Shown: positions 32,817-41,925, counted from the stretch's first letter. The stretch is DNA of 64,000 bases from Inquilinus sp052078665 (GCF_052078665.1 NZ_JBQJIK010000016.1:1-64000), one strand, 5' to 3'. The notes: generated by a model from the sequence alone, not told the origin. Translations and numbers: made by a program.

Positions 32817-33758
32817 TCACTCGGCGACGATGCGTGCTCCGGAATAGCCCGCGCTGGCAATCTGCTTCAAGGCGCTCGATGCGGCCTTGGGGTCGATGAA
32901 GGGGCCGATGCGCAACTCGACCGCGCCGGACGCGGCGGCGGTCGAGACCGGACCGAAGCGGCGCAGGGCGTCGAACAGCGAGGCGACCTGCTGCGGCCGG
33001 GTGGCCTTGGCGGCGGCGACGAACAGGCCGGCCGGGTTCGGCTTGGCCTCGTCCCCGGCATTGCCGACGATCTCCGGCAGCCGGTCGGGCACCCGCGGCG
33101 CCGGCGGCACGGCGATGTAGCGCGTGTCGATCAGGTCGTCGTCCTTGCCGGCCGAGGCGACCTGGCTCTTCCGCGCCTGGTCGCGCTGCTGCTGCAGCGC
33201 CTGGAAACGCTCCGCCTCCTCCAGCACCTGGATCTTGACCCGGGCCGTACCGTTGCCGCGGAAGCCCAGCAGCTCCGCGCCGCGGGCGGACATGTCGATG
33301 ATCTTCGACCGCACGAACGGGCCGCGGTCGTTGATCCTGACGATCAGCGTCCGGCCGTTGTCGAGATTGGTGACCTTGACCAAGCTGGGCATCGGCAGGC
33401 TGCGATGCGCGGCGGTGACCATGCCGCTGTCGAAGCGCTCACCATTGGCAGTCTTGCGGCCGTGGAAGCCGGGCCCGTACCAGGTGGCGGTGCCGACCTG
33501 CACGGAATCGCGGTCGGTGCGCGCCACATAGCGCACACCGTTGATGGCGACGACCCCCGGATCGGCGGGGCGCGCGAGAATGGGCCGTTCGGCGATGCTC
33601 CCCTTTCCCGGCTGGGAGGGAGCGCATCCGGTGGCAAACAGCGCCACGCCGATGGCTGCAACGACGGCGAGTCCCGGGAAACGATCCGACTTCGTGCGGC
33701 TAGATCTCACGCAAAAAGAACGGCGTCCGGACCGGGGCAGGATCGGTTCGGCAGTCAT
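32817..33758 (-). CDS. rlpA: Septal ring lytic transglycosylase RlpA (lipoprotein, SPOR domain)
   Basis: A 313-residue protein from ATG 33758. A basic N-terminus leads to the hydrophobic LAVVAAIGVALFATGC with lipobox ATGC, so it is a predicted outer-membrane lipoprotein. The double-psi beta-barrel has GTATWYGPGFHGRKTANGER and the catalytic-region VRINDRGPFV. A C-terminal SPOR domain (about residues 235-313) targets denuded septal peptidoglycan. RlpA cleaves naked glycan strands during division. A longer in-frame start exists upstream but adds non-lipoprotein sequence and is rejected. Confidence 0.9.
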   Translation of the reverse strand: MTAEPILPRSGRRSFCVRSSRTKSDRFPGLAVVAAIGVALFATGCAPSQPGKGSIAERPILARPADPGVVAINGVRYVARTDRDSVQVGTATWYGPGFHGRKTANGERFDSGMVTAAHRSLPMPSLVKVTNLDNGRTLIVRINDRGPFVRSKIIDMSARGAELLGFRGNGTARVKIQVLEEAERFQALQQQRDQARKSQVASAGKDDDLIDTRYIAVPPAPRVPDRLPEIVGNAGDEAKPNPAGLFVAAAKATRPQQVASLFDALRRFGPVSTAAASGAVELRIGPFIDPKAASSALKQIASAGYSGARIVAE

Positions 33759-34078
33759 GTCAACCCGTATGTCACAACATCCGGTCAATGGTCCAGCATA
33801 TTCGTCCCGCCTCGCTTCGGCATATCTGAGCATGTGCTGGCCGGCCGATCGGCGGCGTTGGTCGGCGCCCAGTATTTCTGTGAATCTCCGCCTGCCCTCA
33901 TAGGTTGTATTGGCGTGCAGACCGGTTTGACAGTACGGCCCGTAACCGCTTCGGTTCGCGGCGAAAACTGACAACCCACGATTTCAATTGTCGGATATTG
34001 CCGCGGTGGTCTCGGCAGCGCTGCCGATACGAAGCGGTTTGAAACCGGCGGGGCAAATCCGTATGGTGCGGCCGGTCC
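33759..34078. other. Intergenic region between rlpA and tRNA-Ser
   Basis: A 320-bp gap holding the outward promoters of rlpA (leftward) and tRNA-Ser (rightward). It is lower in GC near 33760-33830. I see no gene, clear -35/-10 pair or repeat. Confidence 0.4.
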
Positions 34079-34168
34079 GGATGGGTGGCCGAGCGGTTTA
34101 AGGCACCGGTCTTGAAAACCGGCGTGGCGGCGACGTCACCGTGGGTTCGAATCCCACCCCATCCGCCA
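34079..34168 (+). tRNA. tRNA-Ser (anticodon UGA)
   Basis: A 90-nt class II tRNA. The acceptor stem is GGATGGG/CCCATCC with discriminator G and an encoded CCA. The anticodon stem-loop is CCGGT-CTTGAAA-ACCGG with anticodon TGA. A long variable arm (GTGGCGGCGACGTCAC) and the T arm GTGGG-TTCGAAT-CCCAC follow. All arms pair as expected, and the long variable arm confirms serine. Confidence 0.95.
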
Positions 34169-34192
34169 GCCTTCGGCTTTGGATGGCAGGCC

Positions 34193-34582
34193 ATGAAGCT
34201 GGGATGGCAGCCGCGGAAGTGGCTCGAAAAGAAGGCGAAGCGGGGCGCGCGCGGCTACCCGATGGGGACGATCGCCTTCTACGGCCCCGACGACCGCCGT
34301 GCCACGAAGGTGGTCGCCAGTGTCGTCCCTGGTCCGGATACTGGCGCGACGGAGCTGCGTCGATGGTTTGCTGAAGACGGCGACGTGCGGGCGGACGAGA
34401 CGATCTTCGCCGAGATCGCCGCGTTCCTGCGCGAGCATGAGGTCCATTCTGTGGCCATTGTGGATCGCATCATTGGCTGCCCTCACGAGGAGGGCATCGA
34501 CTATCCGGACGGCGAACCCTGCCCGGAATGCCCCTTCTGGGCCGGTCGAAACCGCTGGACAGGTGAGCTTGAGTCGAAATGA
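34193..34582 (+). CDS. Hypothetical protein with C-terminal CPECPFW cluster
   Basis: A 129-residue cytoplasmic protein. The N-terminal part contains GYPMGTIAFYGPDDRRATKV. The C-terminus has GCPHEEGIDYPDGEPCPECP followed by FWAGRNRW, with three Cys and one His that could bind zinc. It begins 24 bp after tRNA-Ser and may be read from the same transcript. The next gene is a DUF4180 protein 19 bp downstream. I recognise this as a conserved alphaproteobacterial type without known function. Confidence 0.7.
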   Translation: MKLGWQPRKWLEKKAKRGARGYPMGTIAFYGPDDRRATKVVASVVPGPDTGATELRRWFAEDGDVRADETIFAEIAAFLREHEVHSVAIVDRIIGCPHEEGIDYPDGEPCPECPFWAGRNRWTGELESK

Positions 34583-34601
34583 GTTTCGTGACCATTCGCC
34601 G

Positions 34602-34976
34602 ATGACCGAACTGCTGCACGCCGGCAGCGAGACGATCATGGCCTGCGACGCGGAGGGGCCGATGATCGATAGTCCGCAGCGCGCCGTCGACCTGATCGGC
34701 GAGGCGATGTTCGCCGGCGCCTCGGTGATCGCCCTGCCCGCCTCGCGCCTTGGGCCGGCTTTCTTCCAGCTGCGCACCGGCCTCGCCGGAGAGATCGCCC
34801 AGAAGGCGGTCAACTACTGGCTCAAGCTGGTCGTCATCGGCGACATCTCCACGCATCTCGCCGCCAGCAGCGCCCTGCGCGACTGGGTGCGGGAGGCCAA
34901 TCGCGGCCGCGAGATCTGGTTCGAGCCCAGCCTGGACAGCCTGGCGGCGCGGCTCGACGGCCGCGCCGGGGTCTGA
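34602..34976 (+). CDS. DUF4180 domain-containing protein
   Basis: A 124-residue protein. IDSPQRAVDLIGEAMFAGAS, LPASRLGPAFFQLRTGLAGE, QKAVNYWLKLVVIGDIS and the C-terminal REANRGREIWF match DUF4180, a small alpha/beta domain of unknown role. ATG 34602 follows the upstream gene by 19 bp. The gene converges on the isocitrate-lyase-superfamily gene with a 1-bp gap. Confidence 0.8.
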   Translation: MTELLHAGSETIMACDAEGPMIDSPQRAVDLIGEAMFAGASVIALPASRLGPAFFQLRTGLAGEIAQKAVNYWLKLVVIGDISTHLAASSALRDWVREANRGREIWFEPSLDSLAARLDGRAGV

Positions 34977-34977
34977 C

Positions 34978-35796
34978 CTACCGCTCCGTCATCAGCGCGT
35001 TGATCTCCGGATACGGCATCGCCTTGCCGACCAGCGGGTCGGACACACCGTCCTGCAGGAACGACCGGGCCAGCTCGGCAATCCGGGCGAACACCGTCTG
35101 GCTGATGCCGGAGCCGGCGCTGAGGCGGCGGACGCCGAGGGCGGCGAGCTCCGCCGCACCGGGCAGCCCTGGCCGGGACATCACGTTCAGCGGCAGCGGC
35201 GCCGCGGCCGCGATCGCCTTGATCTCGTCGGGCTTGGTCGCGCCCGGCACGAAGATGCCGTCGGCGCCGGCGGCGCGGTAGCGCTCGGCCCGGGCCAGCA
35301 CCTCCGCCACCTTGCCGCCCTCCGGCGCCAAGCCGCGCAGATAGACGTCGGTGCGGGCGTTGATGAACACGTCCTGGCCGCTGCGGGCGGCGGCGCGCTT
35401 GATCGCCTCGATCTTGGCGCAGAGCAGGTCCGGCGCCCCCGCCCCGTCCTCGAGGTTGATGCCGGCAGCCCCGGCGCCGATCAGCCGGGCGATCGCCTCG
35501 CCCACCGCGGCCGGGTCGTCGCTGTAGCCGCCCTCGGCGTCGACGGTCAGCGGCACCCGGATGATGCGGGCGATGTCGGCGGTGGTGGCGACCAGCAGGT
35601 CGAACGGCAGCACGTCGCCGTCCGGATAGCCATGCGCCCAGGCGACGCCGGCGCTGGTGGTGGCGATGGCCTTGGCGCCGAGGCTCTCGATTAGCCGGGC
35701 GCTGCCGGCGTCCCAGGCATTGGCGAGCAGCAGGATGCCGTCCTGGTGCAGGCGGCGGAACTGCTGCAGGGCATCGGCCTGACGGGTGGCGGTCAT
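34978..35796 (-). CDS. Isocitrate lyase/PEP mutase superfamily protein
   Basis: A 272-residue TIM-barrel enzyme with LLLANAWDAGSARLIESLG, ATTSAGVAWAHGYPDGD, the metal site VDAEGGY, GINLEDGAG and NARTDVYL. This subgroup includes carboxyvinyl-carboxyphosphonate mutase-like lyases and oxaloacetate decarboxylases; the substrate here is not evident. The KKCGH motif of true isocitrate lyase is absent. It follows the ogt-alkA pair on the same strand after 26 bp and may share its transcript. Confidence 0.82.
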   Translation of the reverse strand: MTATRQADALQQFRRLHQDGILLLANAWDAGSARLIESLGAKAIATTSAGVAWAHGYPDGDVLPFDLLVATTADIARIIRVPLTVDAEGGYSDDPAAVGEAIARLIGAGAAGINLEDGAGAPDLLCAKIEAIKRAAARSGQDVFINARTDVYLRGLAPEGGKVAEVLARAERYRAAGADGIFVPGATKPDEIKAIAAAAPLPLNVMSRPGLPGAAELAALGVRRLSAGSGISQTVFARIAELARSFLQDGVSDPLVGKAMPYPEINALMTER

Positions 35797-35822
35797 GAGC
35801 GGTTCTCTCCCAGGGTTTTGGT

Positions 35823-36356
35823 TCAGATGGCCAGGGACAGCTGCGGGCTGCCGGCGCCTTCGTGGTCCAGCAGCCAGCGCTTGCGGTCGAGGCCGCCGCC
35901 GAAGCCGACCAGCGAGCCGTCGGCGCCGATCACCCGGTGGCAGGGCACCACGATCGGGATCGGATTGGAATTGTTGGCCAGGCCGACGGCGCGCATGGCG
36001 CCGGGCTGGCCGATCCGCCGCGCGATCTCGCCATAGGACACGGTGGTGCCGCAGGCGATGCCGCGCAGCGCCGCCCACACCGCGCGCTGGAACGGGGTGC
36101 CGACGGCCTCGACCGGCAGCGTGTCGATCGCGGCGAGGTCGCCGGCGAAATAGGCCTCCAGCGCCGCGGTCAGGCCGGCGGGGTCGCGCTGCGGCGCCAG
36201 GGTGAAATCGTCGCCGCCGAGGCTGCGGGCGAGCCGGGCGCGCAGCCCCTCCTCCTCGGCCCAGTCGATGGCGCGCAGCCGGCCGGCATCGTCGGCGACG
36301 ATCACCAGCTCGCCGAGCGGGCTCGGCATGCGGTCGAAGACCAGTGCCTCAGCCAT
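35823..36356 (-). CDS. ogt: Methylated-DNA-[protein]-cysteine S-methyltransferase
   Basis: A 177-residue O6-alkylguanine-DNA alkyltransferase. It has TPFQRAVWAALRGIACGTTVSYGEIA, the helix-turn-helix arginine-finger region and the suicide-Cys motif IPIVVPCHRVIGADG, followed by GFGGGLDRKRWLL. It transfers alkyl groups from O6-methylguanine to its own cysteine. The start ATG 36356 lies within the 3' end of the Ada-AlkA gene (8-bp overlap), forming an alkylation-damage repair operon. Confidence 0.92.
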   Translation of the reverse strand: MAEALVFDRMPSPLGELVIVADDAGRLRAIDWAEEEGLRARLARSLGGDDFTLAPQRDPAGLTAALEAYFAGDLAAIDTLPVEAVGTPFQRAVWAALRGIACGTTVSYGEIARRIGQPGAMRAVGLANNSNPIPIVVPCHRVIGADGSLVGFGGGLDRKRWLLDHEGAGSPQLSLAI

Positions 36357-37854
36357 GCTTCGCCCTCGCCACCGGCACGGCATCCGCGGCCCAGAGATGC
36401 TGGGCGGCATAGGCGCGCCAGGGCCGCCAGGGCTCGGCCCGCTGCAGCAGGTCGGCCGGGGTCGGCCGCACCCCGGCGCCATCGGCGGCTCCGCGCAAGA
36501 GCCCGATGTCGCTGGCCGGGAAGGCGTCGGGCTCGCGCAGGGCGCGCAGGGCGATGTATTGCGCCGTCCAGTCGCCGATGCCGCGGATCCGGCGCAGCCG
36601 GGCGATCGCCTCCTCCACCGTGCCGAAGGGGCGGAACAGGTGCGGGTCGGCGATGGCGGCCTCGGCCAGCGCGGTCAGCGTCGCCCGGCGCGACGCGGGC
36701 ATGCCGAGCGCACCGAGATCCGCCGCGGCGACCCGTTGCGGCGACGGGAAAGCGCGGGACAAGGCTGGGTTCAGCCGCGCCGCCTCCGGTACCTCGGCGC
36801 CGCAGATCGACACCAGACGGCCGGCCAGCTGCCGGGCGGCGACCACGGTGACCTGCTGGCCCAGCACGGCACGCACCGCCAGCTCGAACCCGTCCCAGCC
36901 GCCGGGGGCGCGCAGCCCCGGTCGCCGCGCCACCAGCGGCGCCAGGAACGGATCCTGCGACAGATGGGCGCCGATCGTCTCGATGTCGGCGCCGACGTCG
37001 AACACGCGCCGCACCCGGGCCAGGATGCCCGGCAGGGCGCGCACCGAGGGGAAGCGCACCAGCACCGCCAGGTTGTCGCGCGCCGGCTCGTGCCGGACCT
37101 CGACGGTGCCGATCTCGTCGCCCTCGGCGACGCTGCGCCGGTAGGCGCCGCCCGCCACCTGCTCCACCCCGTCAATGGCGCGGGCCTGCAGATAGGCCAG
37201 CATCGCCGGCCAGTCATAGGGCGGGCGGTAGCGCAGCCGCAGCGTCACCCCGCCGGCGGCGACCGAATCGACCGGCAGCCCGGCCCAGGCCCGGCGGCGC
37301 AGCGCGCTGGGCGGGCGGCGGAACAGGTCGTGGAAGGTCTCGTTGAAGCGGCGGACGCTGCCGAAGCCGGCGGCCAGCGCCACCTCGGCCATCGGCATCC
37401 GCGTCTCCTGGATCATCTGCTTGGCGAACAGCACGCGCCGGGTCTGGGCCACGGCGACCGGCGTGGCCCCGAGATGCTGCCGGAACAGCCGGCGCAGTTG
37501 GCGGCCACCGACGCCGAGCCGTTCGGCCAGCGCCTCGACCCCCGCCTCGCCGCCGTCGAGCGCGCCGTCGGCGATCAGTGCCAGGCCGCGCGACACGGTG
37601 TTGGATGTGCCGCGCCAGGAGGCGAGGTCGGGCGCCGTCTCCGGCCGGCAGCGCAGGCAGGGCCGGAACCCGGCCTCCTGCGCCGCGGCGGCGGAGGCGT
37701 AGAACCGGCAGTTCTCGAACTTCGCTGTGCGGGCCGGGCACACCGGCCGGCAGTAGATGCCGGTGGAGGTCACGCCGACGAAGATTCGCCCGTCGAACCG
37801 CGGGTCGCGGGTCAGCAGGGCGCGATAGCAGGCTTCTGGATCGAGCGATTCCAT
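36349..37854 (-). CDS. Ada N-domain/AraC HTH fused to AlkA 3-methyladenine DNA glycosylase
   Basis: A 501-residue fusion. Residues 1-80 are the Ada zinc domain with the four Cys in IYCRPVCPA, ENCRFY and PCLRCRPE. Residues about 90-190 are an AraC-type HTH (MAEVALAAGFGSVRRFNETF). Residues about 200-490 are an AlkA glycosylase with the HhH motif IRGIGDWTAQYIALRAL and catalytic Asp in FPASDIGL. It probably senses methylphosphotriesters, activates its own operon and excises alkylated bases. This domain order is known as a natural Ada-AlkA fusion. Ogt follows with an 8-bp overlap and completes the repair set. Confidence 0.9.
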   Translation of the reverse strand: MESLDPEACYRALLTRDPRFDGRIFVGVTSTGIYCRPVCPARTAKFENCRFYASAAAAQEAGFRPCLRCRPETAPDLASWRGTSNTVSRGLALIADGALDGGEAGVEALAERLGVGGRQLRRLFRQHLGATPVAVAQTRRVLFAKQMIQETRMPMAEVALAAGFGSVRRFNETFHDLFRRPPSALRRRAWAGLPVDSVAAGGVTLRLRYRPPYDWPAMLAYLQARAIDGVEQVAGGAYRRSVAEGDEIGTVEVRHEPARDNLAVLVRFPSVRALPGILARVRRVFDVGADIETIGAHLSQDPFLAPLVARRPGLRAPGGWDGFELAVRAVLGQQVTVVAARQLAGRLVSICGAEVPEAARLNPALSRAFPSPQRVAAADLGALGMPASRRATLTALAEAAIADPHLFRPFGTVEEAIARLRRIRGIGDWTAQYIALRALREPDAFPASDIGLLRGAADGAGVRPTPADLLQRAEPWRPWRAYAAQHLWAADAVPVARAKHG

Positions 37855-37922
37855 GGCCCGACCATGTCACGTCCGAAGCGATCGCGCTCGCGGTTTTCGG
37901 ACATGGTTGGCAGGGCGGGGAG

Positions 37923-38849
37923 TCACCACCCCTTCATCGCCGCGGCCTGGGCGGCCAGCCAGTCGCAGAACAGCGACAGCGGCTTGCGCAGCGTCGCGCC
38001 GCGCATGGTGACGATGTAGAAGCGCCGGCCGGTGTCGAGGTGGCGGGGAAAGGCGTCGGCCAGGCGGCCGGTCCGGATCAGGTCGTCGATGATCGGCCGC
38101 CAGCCCAGCGTCACCCCCTGCCCGTCCATCGCCGCCTGCAGCGCCACCGCATGGTCGGTGACGCGCAGCGACCGGGCCGGCCCCGGCGCCGGCAGGCCGA
38201 GGGCGGCGAACCACTCGCTCCAGGTGGCGCGGCGGCGCAGCGCATCCTCGTAATGGATCAACTGGCAGCCATACAGGTCGGCGGCGTCGCGCAGCGGGCC
38301 ATGCGCCGCCAGATAGGCCGGGCTGGCGACGGCATGCACATGCTCCTCCCACAGTGGGATGGTGTCGTGGTCCGGCCATTTGCCGTCGCCGAGCCGGATC
38401 GCGACGTCGATCCCGTCGGCGCCCGGATCGGCATCGCGGTCGATGGTCTGGATCCGCAGCGGGATGGCGGGAAAGGCGGTGCGGAAGGCGGCGAAGCGCG
38501 GCAGCAGCCAATGCGCCGCCATCGAGGTCGAGACCCCGATCACGATCTCGCGCTGTGCCGCCGCCATGGACCGGCCGGTGATGTCGTCGACCGCCTGGGC
38601 GATCGCGGACAGGCTGGTGGCGACCGCGGCGTAGAGCCGCTCGCCCTCCGGCGACAGCTCCAGCCGGCGATGGTGGCGGATGAACAGGTCGAGCCCGAGC
38701 GAGGCCTCGAGCTGGCGGATGCCGTGGCTGACCGCCGACTGGGTGATCGCCAGGTCGTCCGCCGCCCTGGAGAAGCTGAGCCGCCGCGCCGACGCCTCGA
38801 ACACCGCCAGGGCGTTGAGCGAGGGAAGACTGCCGCGGAGGGTTTGCAT
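37923..38849 (-). CDS. LysR-family regulator, GcvA-like
   Basis: A 308-residue LysR regulator. The N-terminal winged HTH reads LPSLNALAVFEASARRLSFS and AITQSAVSHGIRQLEASLG, with a substrate-binding domain after residue 95. The PSLNALAVFEA start is typical of the GcvA subgroup. It is divergent from the FMN/FAD oxidoreductase gene with a 92-bp gap. A 45-bp sequence at its own start codon recurs upstream of the enolase-family gene, so it is the likely regulator of the whole cluster. Confidence 0.88.
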   Translation of the reverse strand: MQTLRGSLPSLNALAVFEASARRLSFSRAADDLAITQSAVSHGIRQLEASLGLDLFIRHHRRLELSPEGERLYAAVATSLSAIAQAVDDITGRSMAAAQREIVIGVSTSMAAHWLLPRFAAFRTAFPAIPLRIQTIDRDADPGADGIDVAIRLGDGKWPDHDTIPLWEEHVHAVASPAYLAAHGPLRDAADLYGCQLIHYEDALRRRATWSEWFAALGLPAPGPARSLRVTDHAVALQAAMDGQGVTLGWRPIIDDLIRTGRLADAFPRHLDTGRRFYIVTMRGATLRKPLSLFCDWLAAQAAAMKGW

Positions 38850-38888
38850 CGACTGGGCTCATGCCGGCGTGAAGGAAATTCGGTTTAC
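38844..38888 (+). promoter_or_regulatory. 45-bp conserved element, copy 1 (candidate LysR site)
   Basis: The sequence from ttgcatcgactg to aattcggtttac is matched at 37 of 45 positions by a second copy at 41913-41957. The conserved core is ctcatgc..gg.gtga followed by aattcggtttac. It lies in the divergent region between the LysR and oxidoreductase genes and includes the LysR start codon. The inner catgccggcgtg is nearly palindromic, as expected for a LysR dyad. Confidence 0.55.
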
Positions 38889-38941
38889 CATCGGCGGACG
38901 GGCCGGAAGAGTGAAACCGTCGCAACGATCCGCCAACGGAC

Positions 38942-40981
38942 ATGTCGAACGCCGATCCCCTGCTGCAGCCGTACACGCTGCGCCACCTGACCCTGCGCAA
39001 CCGCTTCATGTCGACCGCGCATGAGCCGGCCTACACCGAGGACGGCCTGCCGAAGGAGCGGTACCGGCTGTACCATGCCGAGAAGGCCAAGGGCGGCATC
39101 GCCTTGACCATGATCGGCGGCTCCTCCGTCGTCGCGCCGGACAGCCCGCAGGCCTTCGGCAACATCCTGCTCTACAAGGACGAGGTGGTGCGCTGGCTGA
39201 AGGAGCTGGCGGACGACGTGCATTCGCACGGCGCGGCCGTGATGATCCAGGTCACCCACCTCGGCCGCCGCACCAGCTGGTCGAAGGAGGACTGGCTGCC
39301 GGTCGTCGCCCCCTCCCCGGTGCGCGAGCCGGCGCATCGCGCCTTCCCCAAGGCGATGGAGGACTGGGACATCGAGCGCATCGTCGCCGCCTATGCCGAC
39401 GGCGCCGAGCGGGTCCAGGCCGGCGGGCTCGACGGGATGGAGCTCGAATGCTACGGCCACCTGATCGACCAGTTCTGGTCGCCGGCCACCAACCAGCGCG
39501 ACGACGAATATGGCGGCGACCTGGACAACCGGCTGCGCTTCGCCTTCCAGGTGCTGCGCGCCATCCGCGAGCGGGTCGGGCCGGGTTTCATCGTCGGCAC
39601 CCGCATGGTCTGCGACGAGGACTGGGAGCGCGGCCTGTCCAAGGCCGAGGGGCTGGAGATCGCGCGCCGGCTCGTCGCCTCCGGCCTGATCGACTTCGTC
39701 AATGTCATCAAAGGCCACATCGACACCGACGAGGCGCTGTCGCATGTCATCCCCGGCATGGGGGCCCGCTCCGCCCCCCATCTCGACTTCGCCGGCGAGG
39801 TGCGGGCGGCGGCCAAGGTGCCGACCTTCCACGCCGCCCGGATCCAGGACGTCGCCACCGCCCGCCACGCGATCGAGAGCGGCAAGCTGGACATGGTCGG
39901 GATGACCCGGCCGCACATGGCCGACCCGCACATCGCCCGCAAGGTGATCGAGGGGCGCGAGGCCGAGATCCGGCCCTGCGTCGGCATGGGCTACTGCATC
40001 GACAGCATCTATGGCGGCCAGGCGGCCTGCATCCACAACGCCGCCACCGGGCGCGAGGCGACGATGCCGCATGTCGTGCCCCGCAGCACCGGGCCGCGGC
40101 GCAAGGTGGTGGTGGTCGGCGCCGGCCCGGCCGGGCTGGAGGCGGCGCGGGTGGCCGGCGAGCGCGGCCATGCCGTCACCCTGTTCGAGGCGGCGGACCA
40201 GCCGGGCGGTCAGATCCGCATCACCGCCGGCCTGCAGCGCCGGCGCGAGATCCTGGGCATCGTCGACTGGCGCATGGCCGAATGCGAGCGCCACGGCGTG
40301 GCGATGCGGTTCAACACCTATGCCGAGGCTGGCGACGTGCTGGCCGAGGCGCCTGACGTGGTGGTGGTGGCGACCGGCGGCCTGCCGAACACCGGCTTCC
40401 TCGATGCCGGCGAGGAGCTGGTGACCACCAGCTGGGACATCCTGTCCGGCGCCGCCAAGCCGGCCGAGACCGTGCTGCTGTACGACGACAACGGCGCCCA
40501 TCCCGGCCTGACCGCGGCCGAGTTCATCGCCGGCGCCGGCAGCCGGCTGGAGCTGGTGACGCCGGAGCGGATGCTGGCCCCGGATGTCGGCGGCACCAGC
40601 TATCCGGCCTATTTCCGCGCCTTCTCCGAGCATGGCGTGCAGGTCACCATCAACCTGCGGCTGGAGAGCGTGCGGCGCGACGGCAACCGGCTGGTCGCCA
40701 GCTTCCGCGACGAATACGGCCGGCGCACGGTGGAGAAGCGGGCCGACCAGGTGGTGGTCGAGCACGGCACCCTGCCGCTCGACGAGCTGTATTTCGCGCT
40801 GAAGCCGCTGTCGTCGAACCTCGGCGCGGTCGATTACGAGGCGATGATCGCCAACCGCCCGCAGGCGGTGAGGCGCAATCCGGAGGGCCGCTTCGTGCTG
40901 TGGCGGATCGGCGACGCCGTCTCCTCCCGCAACATCCACGCCGCGGTGTACGACGCGCTGCGGCTGCTGAAGGATTTGTGA
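38942..40981 (+). CDS. FMN/4Fe-4S/FAD-containing oxidoreductase, DgcA/StcD-like
   Basis: A 679-residue protein of the 2,4-dienoyl-CoA reductase/trimethylamine dehydrogenase type. Residues 1 to about 360 form an Old Yellow Enzyme barrel (RNRFMSTAHEPAYTEDGLPK, QVTHLGRRTSW). A Cys-containing segment (RPCVGMGYCIDSIYGG then AACIHN) follows for the iron-sulfur cluster, then an FAD/NAD domain from VVVVGAGPAGLEAARVAGER. The CVGxGYCID form matches dimethylglycine demethylase DgcA and stachydrine demethylase StcD, enzymes of betaine catabolism. It starts a unit with the ornithine-cyclodeaminase-family gene (TGATG overlap). Substrate N-demethylation of a betaine or N-methyl amino acid is inferred. Confidence 0.85.
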   Translation: MSNADPLLQPYTLRHLTLRNRFMSTAHEPAYTEDGLPKERYRLYHAEKAKGGIALTMIGGSSVVAPDSPQAFGNILLYKDEVVRWLKELADDVHSHGAAVMIQVTHLGRRTSWSKEDWLPVVAPSPVREPAHRAFPKAMEDWDIERIVAAYADGAERVQAGGLDGMELECYGHLIDQFWSPATNQRDDEYGGDLDNRLRFAFQVLRAIRERVGPGFIVGTRMVCDEDWERGLSKAEGLEIARRLVASGLIDFVNVIKGHIDTDEALSHVIPGMGARSAPHLDFAGEVRAAAKVPTFHAARIQDVATARHAIESGKLDMVGMTRPHMADPHIARKVIEGREAEIRPCVGMGYCIDSIYGGQAACIHNAATGREATMPHVVPRSTGPRRKVVVVGAGPAGLEAARVAGERGHAVTLFEAADQPGGQIRITAGLQRRREILGIVDWRMAECERHGVAMRFNTYAEAGDVLAEAPDVVVVATGGLPNTGFLDAGEELVTTSWDILSGAAKPAETVLLYDDNGAHPGLTAAEFIAGAGSRLELVTPERMLAPDVGGTSYPAYFRAFSEHGVQVTINLRLESVRRDGNRLVASFRDEYGRRTVEKRADQVVVEHGTLPLDELYFALKPLSSNLGAVDYEAMIANRPQAVRRNPEGRFVLWRIGDAVSSRNIHAAVYDALRLLKDL

Positions 40982-41925
40982 TGGCGCCGATCCTCGCCAT
41001 CGACGCCGATGCGTTGGAGTTCGATCCGCTGTGGCTGGTCGAACGGCTGCGCGACGGGCACCGGCAGGGGATCGGCGCGGTCGAGCGCCTGCTGCTGGAA
41101 GAGCCGGGCGCGCCCAACAGCCTGCTGACCTGGACGGCGTGGCAGCCGGGCGCGGCGCTGGGGGCGAAGCTGGCCGCGGTGTTTCCGGGCAATGAGGGGC
41201 GCGGCGCCGGACCGAACATCCGCTCCGTCGTCGTGCTGTTCGACGGGCAGGACGGCAAGCCGCAGGCGGTGATCACCGGCGAGAGCTTCACCCGCGCCAA
41301 GACCGCGGCCGATTCCGCCCTCGGTGCCGACCTGCTGGCCCGACCGGATGCCGCGACGCTGGCGGTGCTGGGCGCCGGGGCGCAGGCGGAGACGCAGATC
41401 CGCTACCTGCTGGCCGTCCGCCCCTCGATCCGGCGCGTCGTGATCTGGAACCGCACGGCGGAGAAGGCGCGAGATCTGGCGGCCGCCCTCTCCGTCCCGG
41501 GCATCGAGATCGGCGCGGTCGAGGACGCCGAGGCGGCGGTGCGGGCGGCGGACATCGTCTCCTGCGTCACCGCGTCCCGGGAGCCGGTGCTGCGCGGCGC
41601 CTGGCTGAAGCCGGGGGCGCATGTCGACCTGGTCGGATCCTTCACCCCGGAGATGCGCGAGGCTGATGACGCGGCGATGCGCCGGGCCCGCCTGTTCGTC
41701 GACACGCGCCGCTTCGCCGTCGGCCATTGCGGCGAGTTCACCCAGGCGATCGCCGCCGGCGCCATCGCCCCGGCGGATGTCGTCGCCGATCTGGCCGAAC
41801 TGTGCGCCGGCGCCGCGGGCCGCCGCTCGGCCGACGAGATCACCCTGTTCAAGAATGCCGGCGGCGGCCATCTCGACCTGATGGTGGCCCGTGCCTTCCA
41901 TGAGCTGGCCTCTTGCATCGATTGA
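40981..41925 (+). CDS. Ornithine cyclodeaminase/mu-crystallin family protein
   Basis: A 314-residue NAD(P)-binding protein. It has a Rossmann motif LAVLGAGAQAETQIRYLLAV, the FTRAKTAADSALGADLL element and AHVDLVGSFTPEMREAD, matching the OCD/mu-crystallin family. Members act as ornithine cyclodeaminases, ketimine reductases or dehydrogenases for cyclic imino acids. It overlaps the upstream demethylase-like gene by one base. Placed between a betaine-type demethylase and an enolase-superfamily enzyme, a proline- or hydroxyproline-related imino acid is a plausible substrate, though not proven. Confidence 0.85.
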   Translation: MAPILAIDADALEFDPLWLVERLRDGHRQGIGAVERLLLEEPGAPNSLLTWTAWQPGAALGAKLAAVFPGNEGRGAGPNIRSVVVLFDGQDGKPQAVITGESFTRAKTAADSALGADLLARPDAATLAVLGAGAQAETQIRYLLAVRPSIRRVVIWNRTAEKARDLAAALSVPGIEIGAVEDAEAAVRAADIVSCVTASREPVLRGAWLKPGAHVDLVGSFTPEMREADDAAMRRARLFVDTRRFAVGHCGEFTQAIAAGAIAPADVVADLAELCAGAAGRRSADEITLFKNAGGGHLDLMVARAFHELASCID

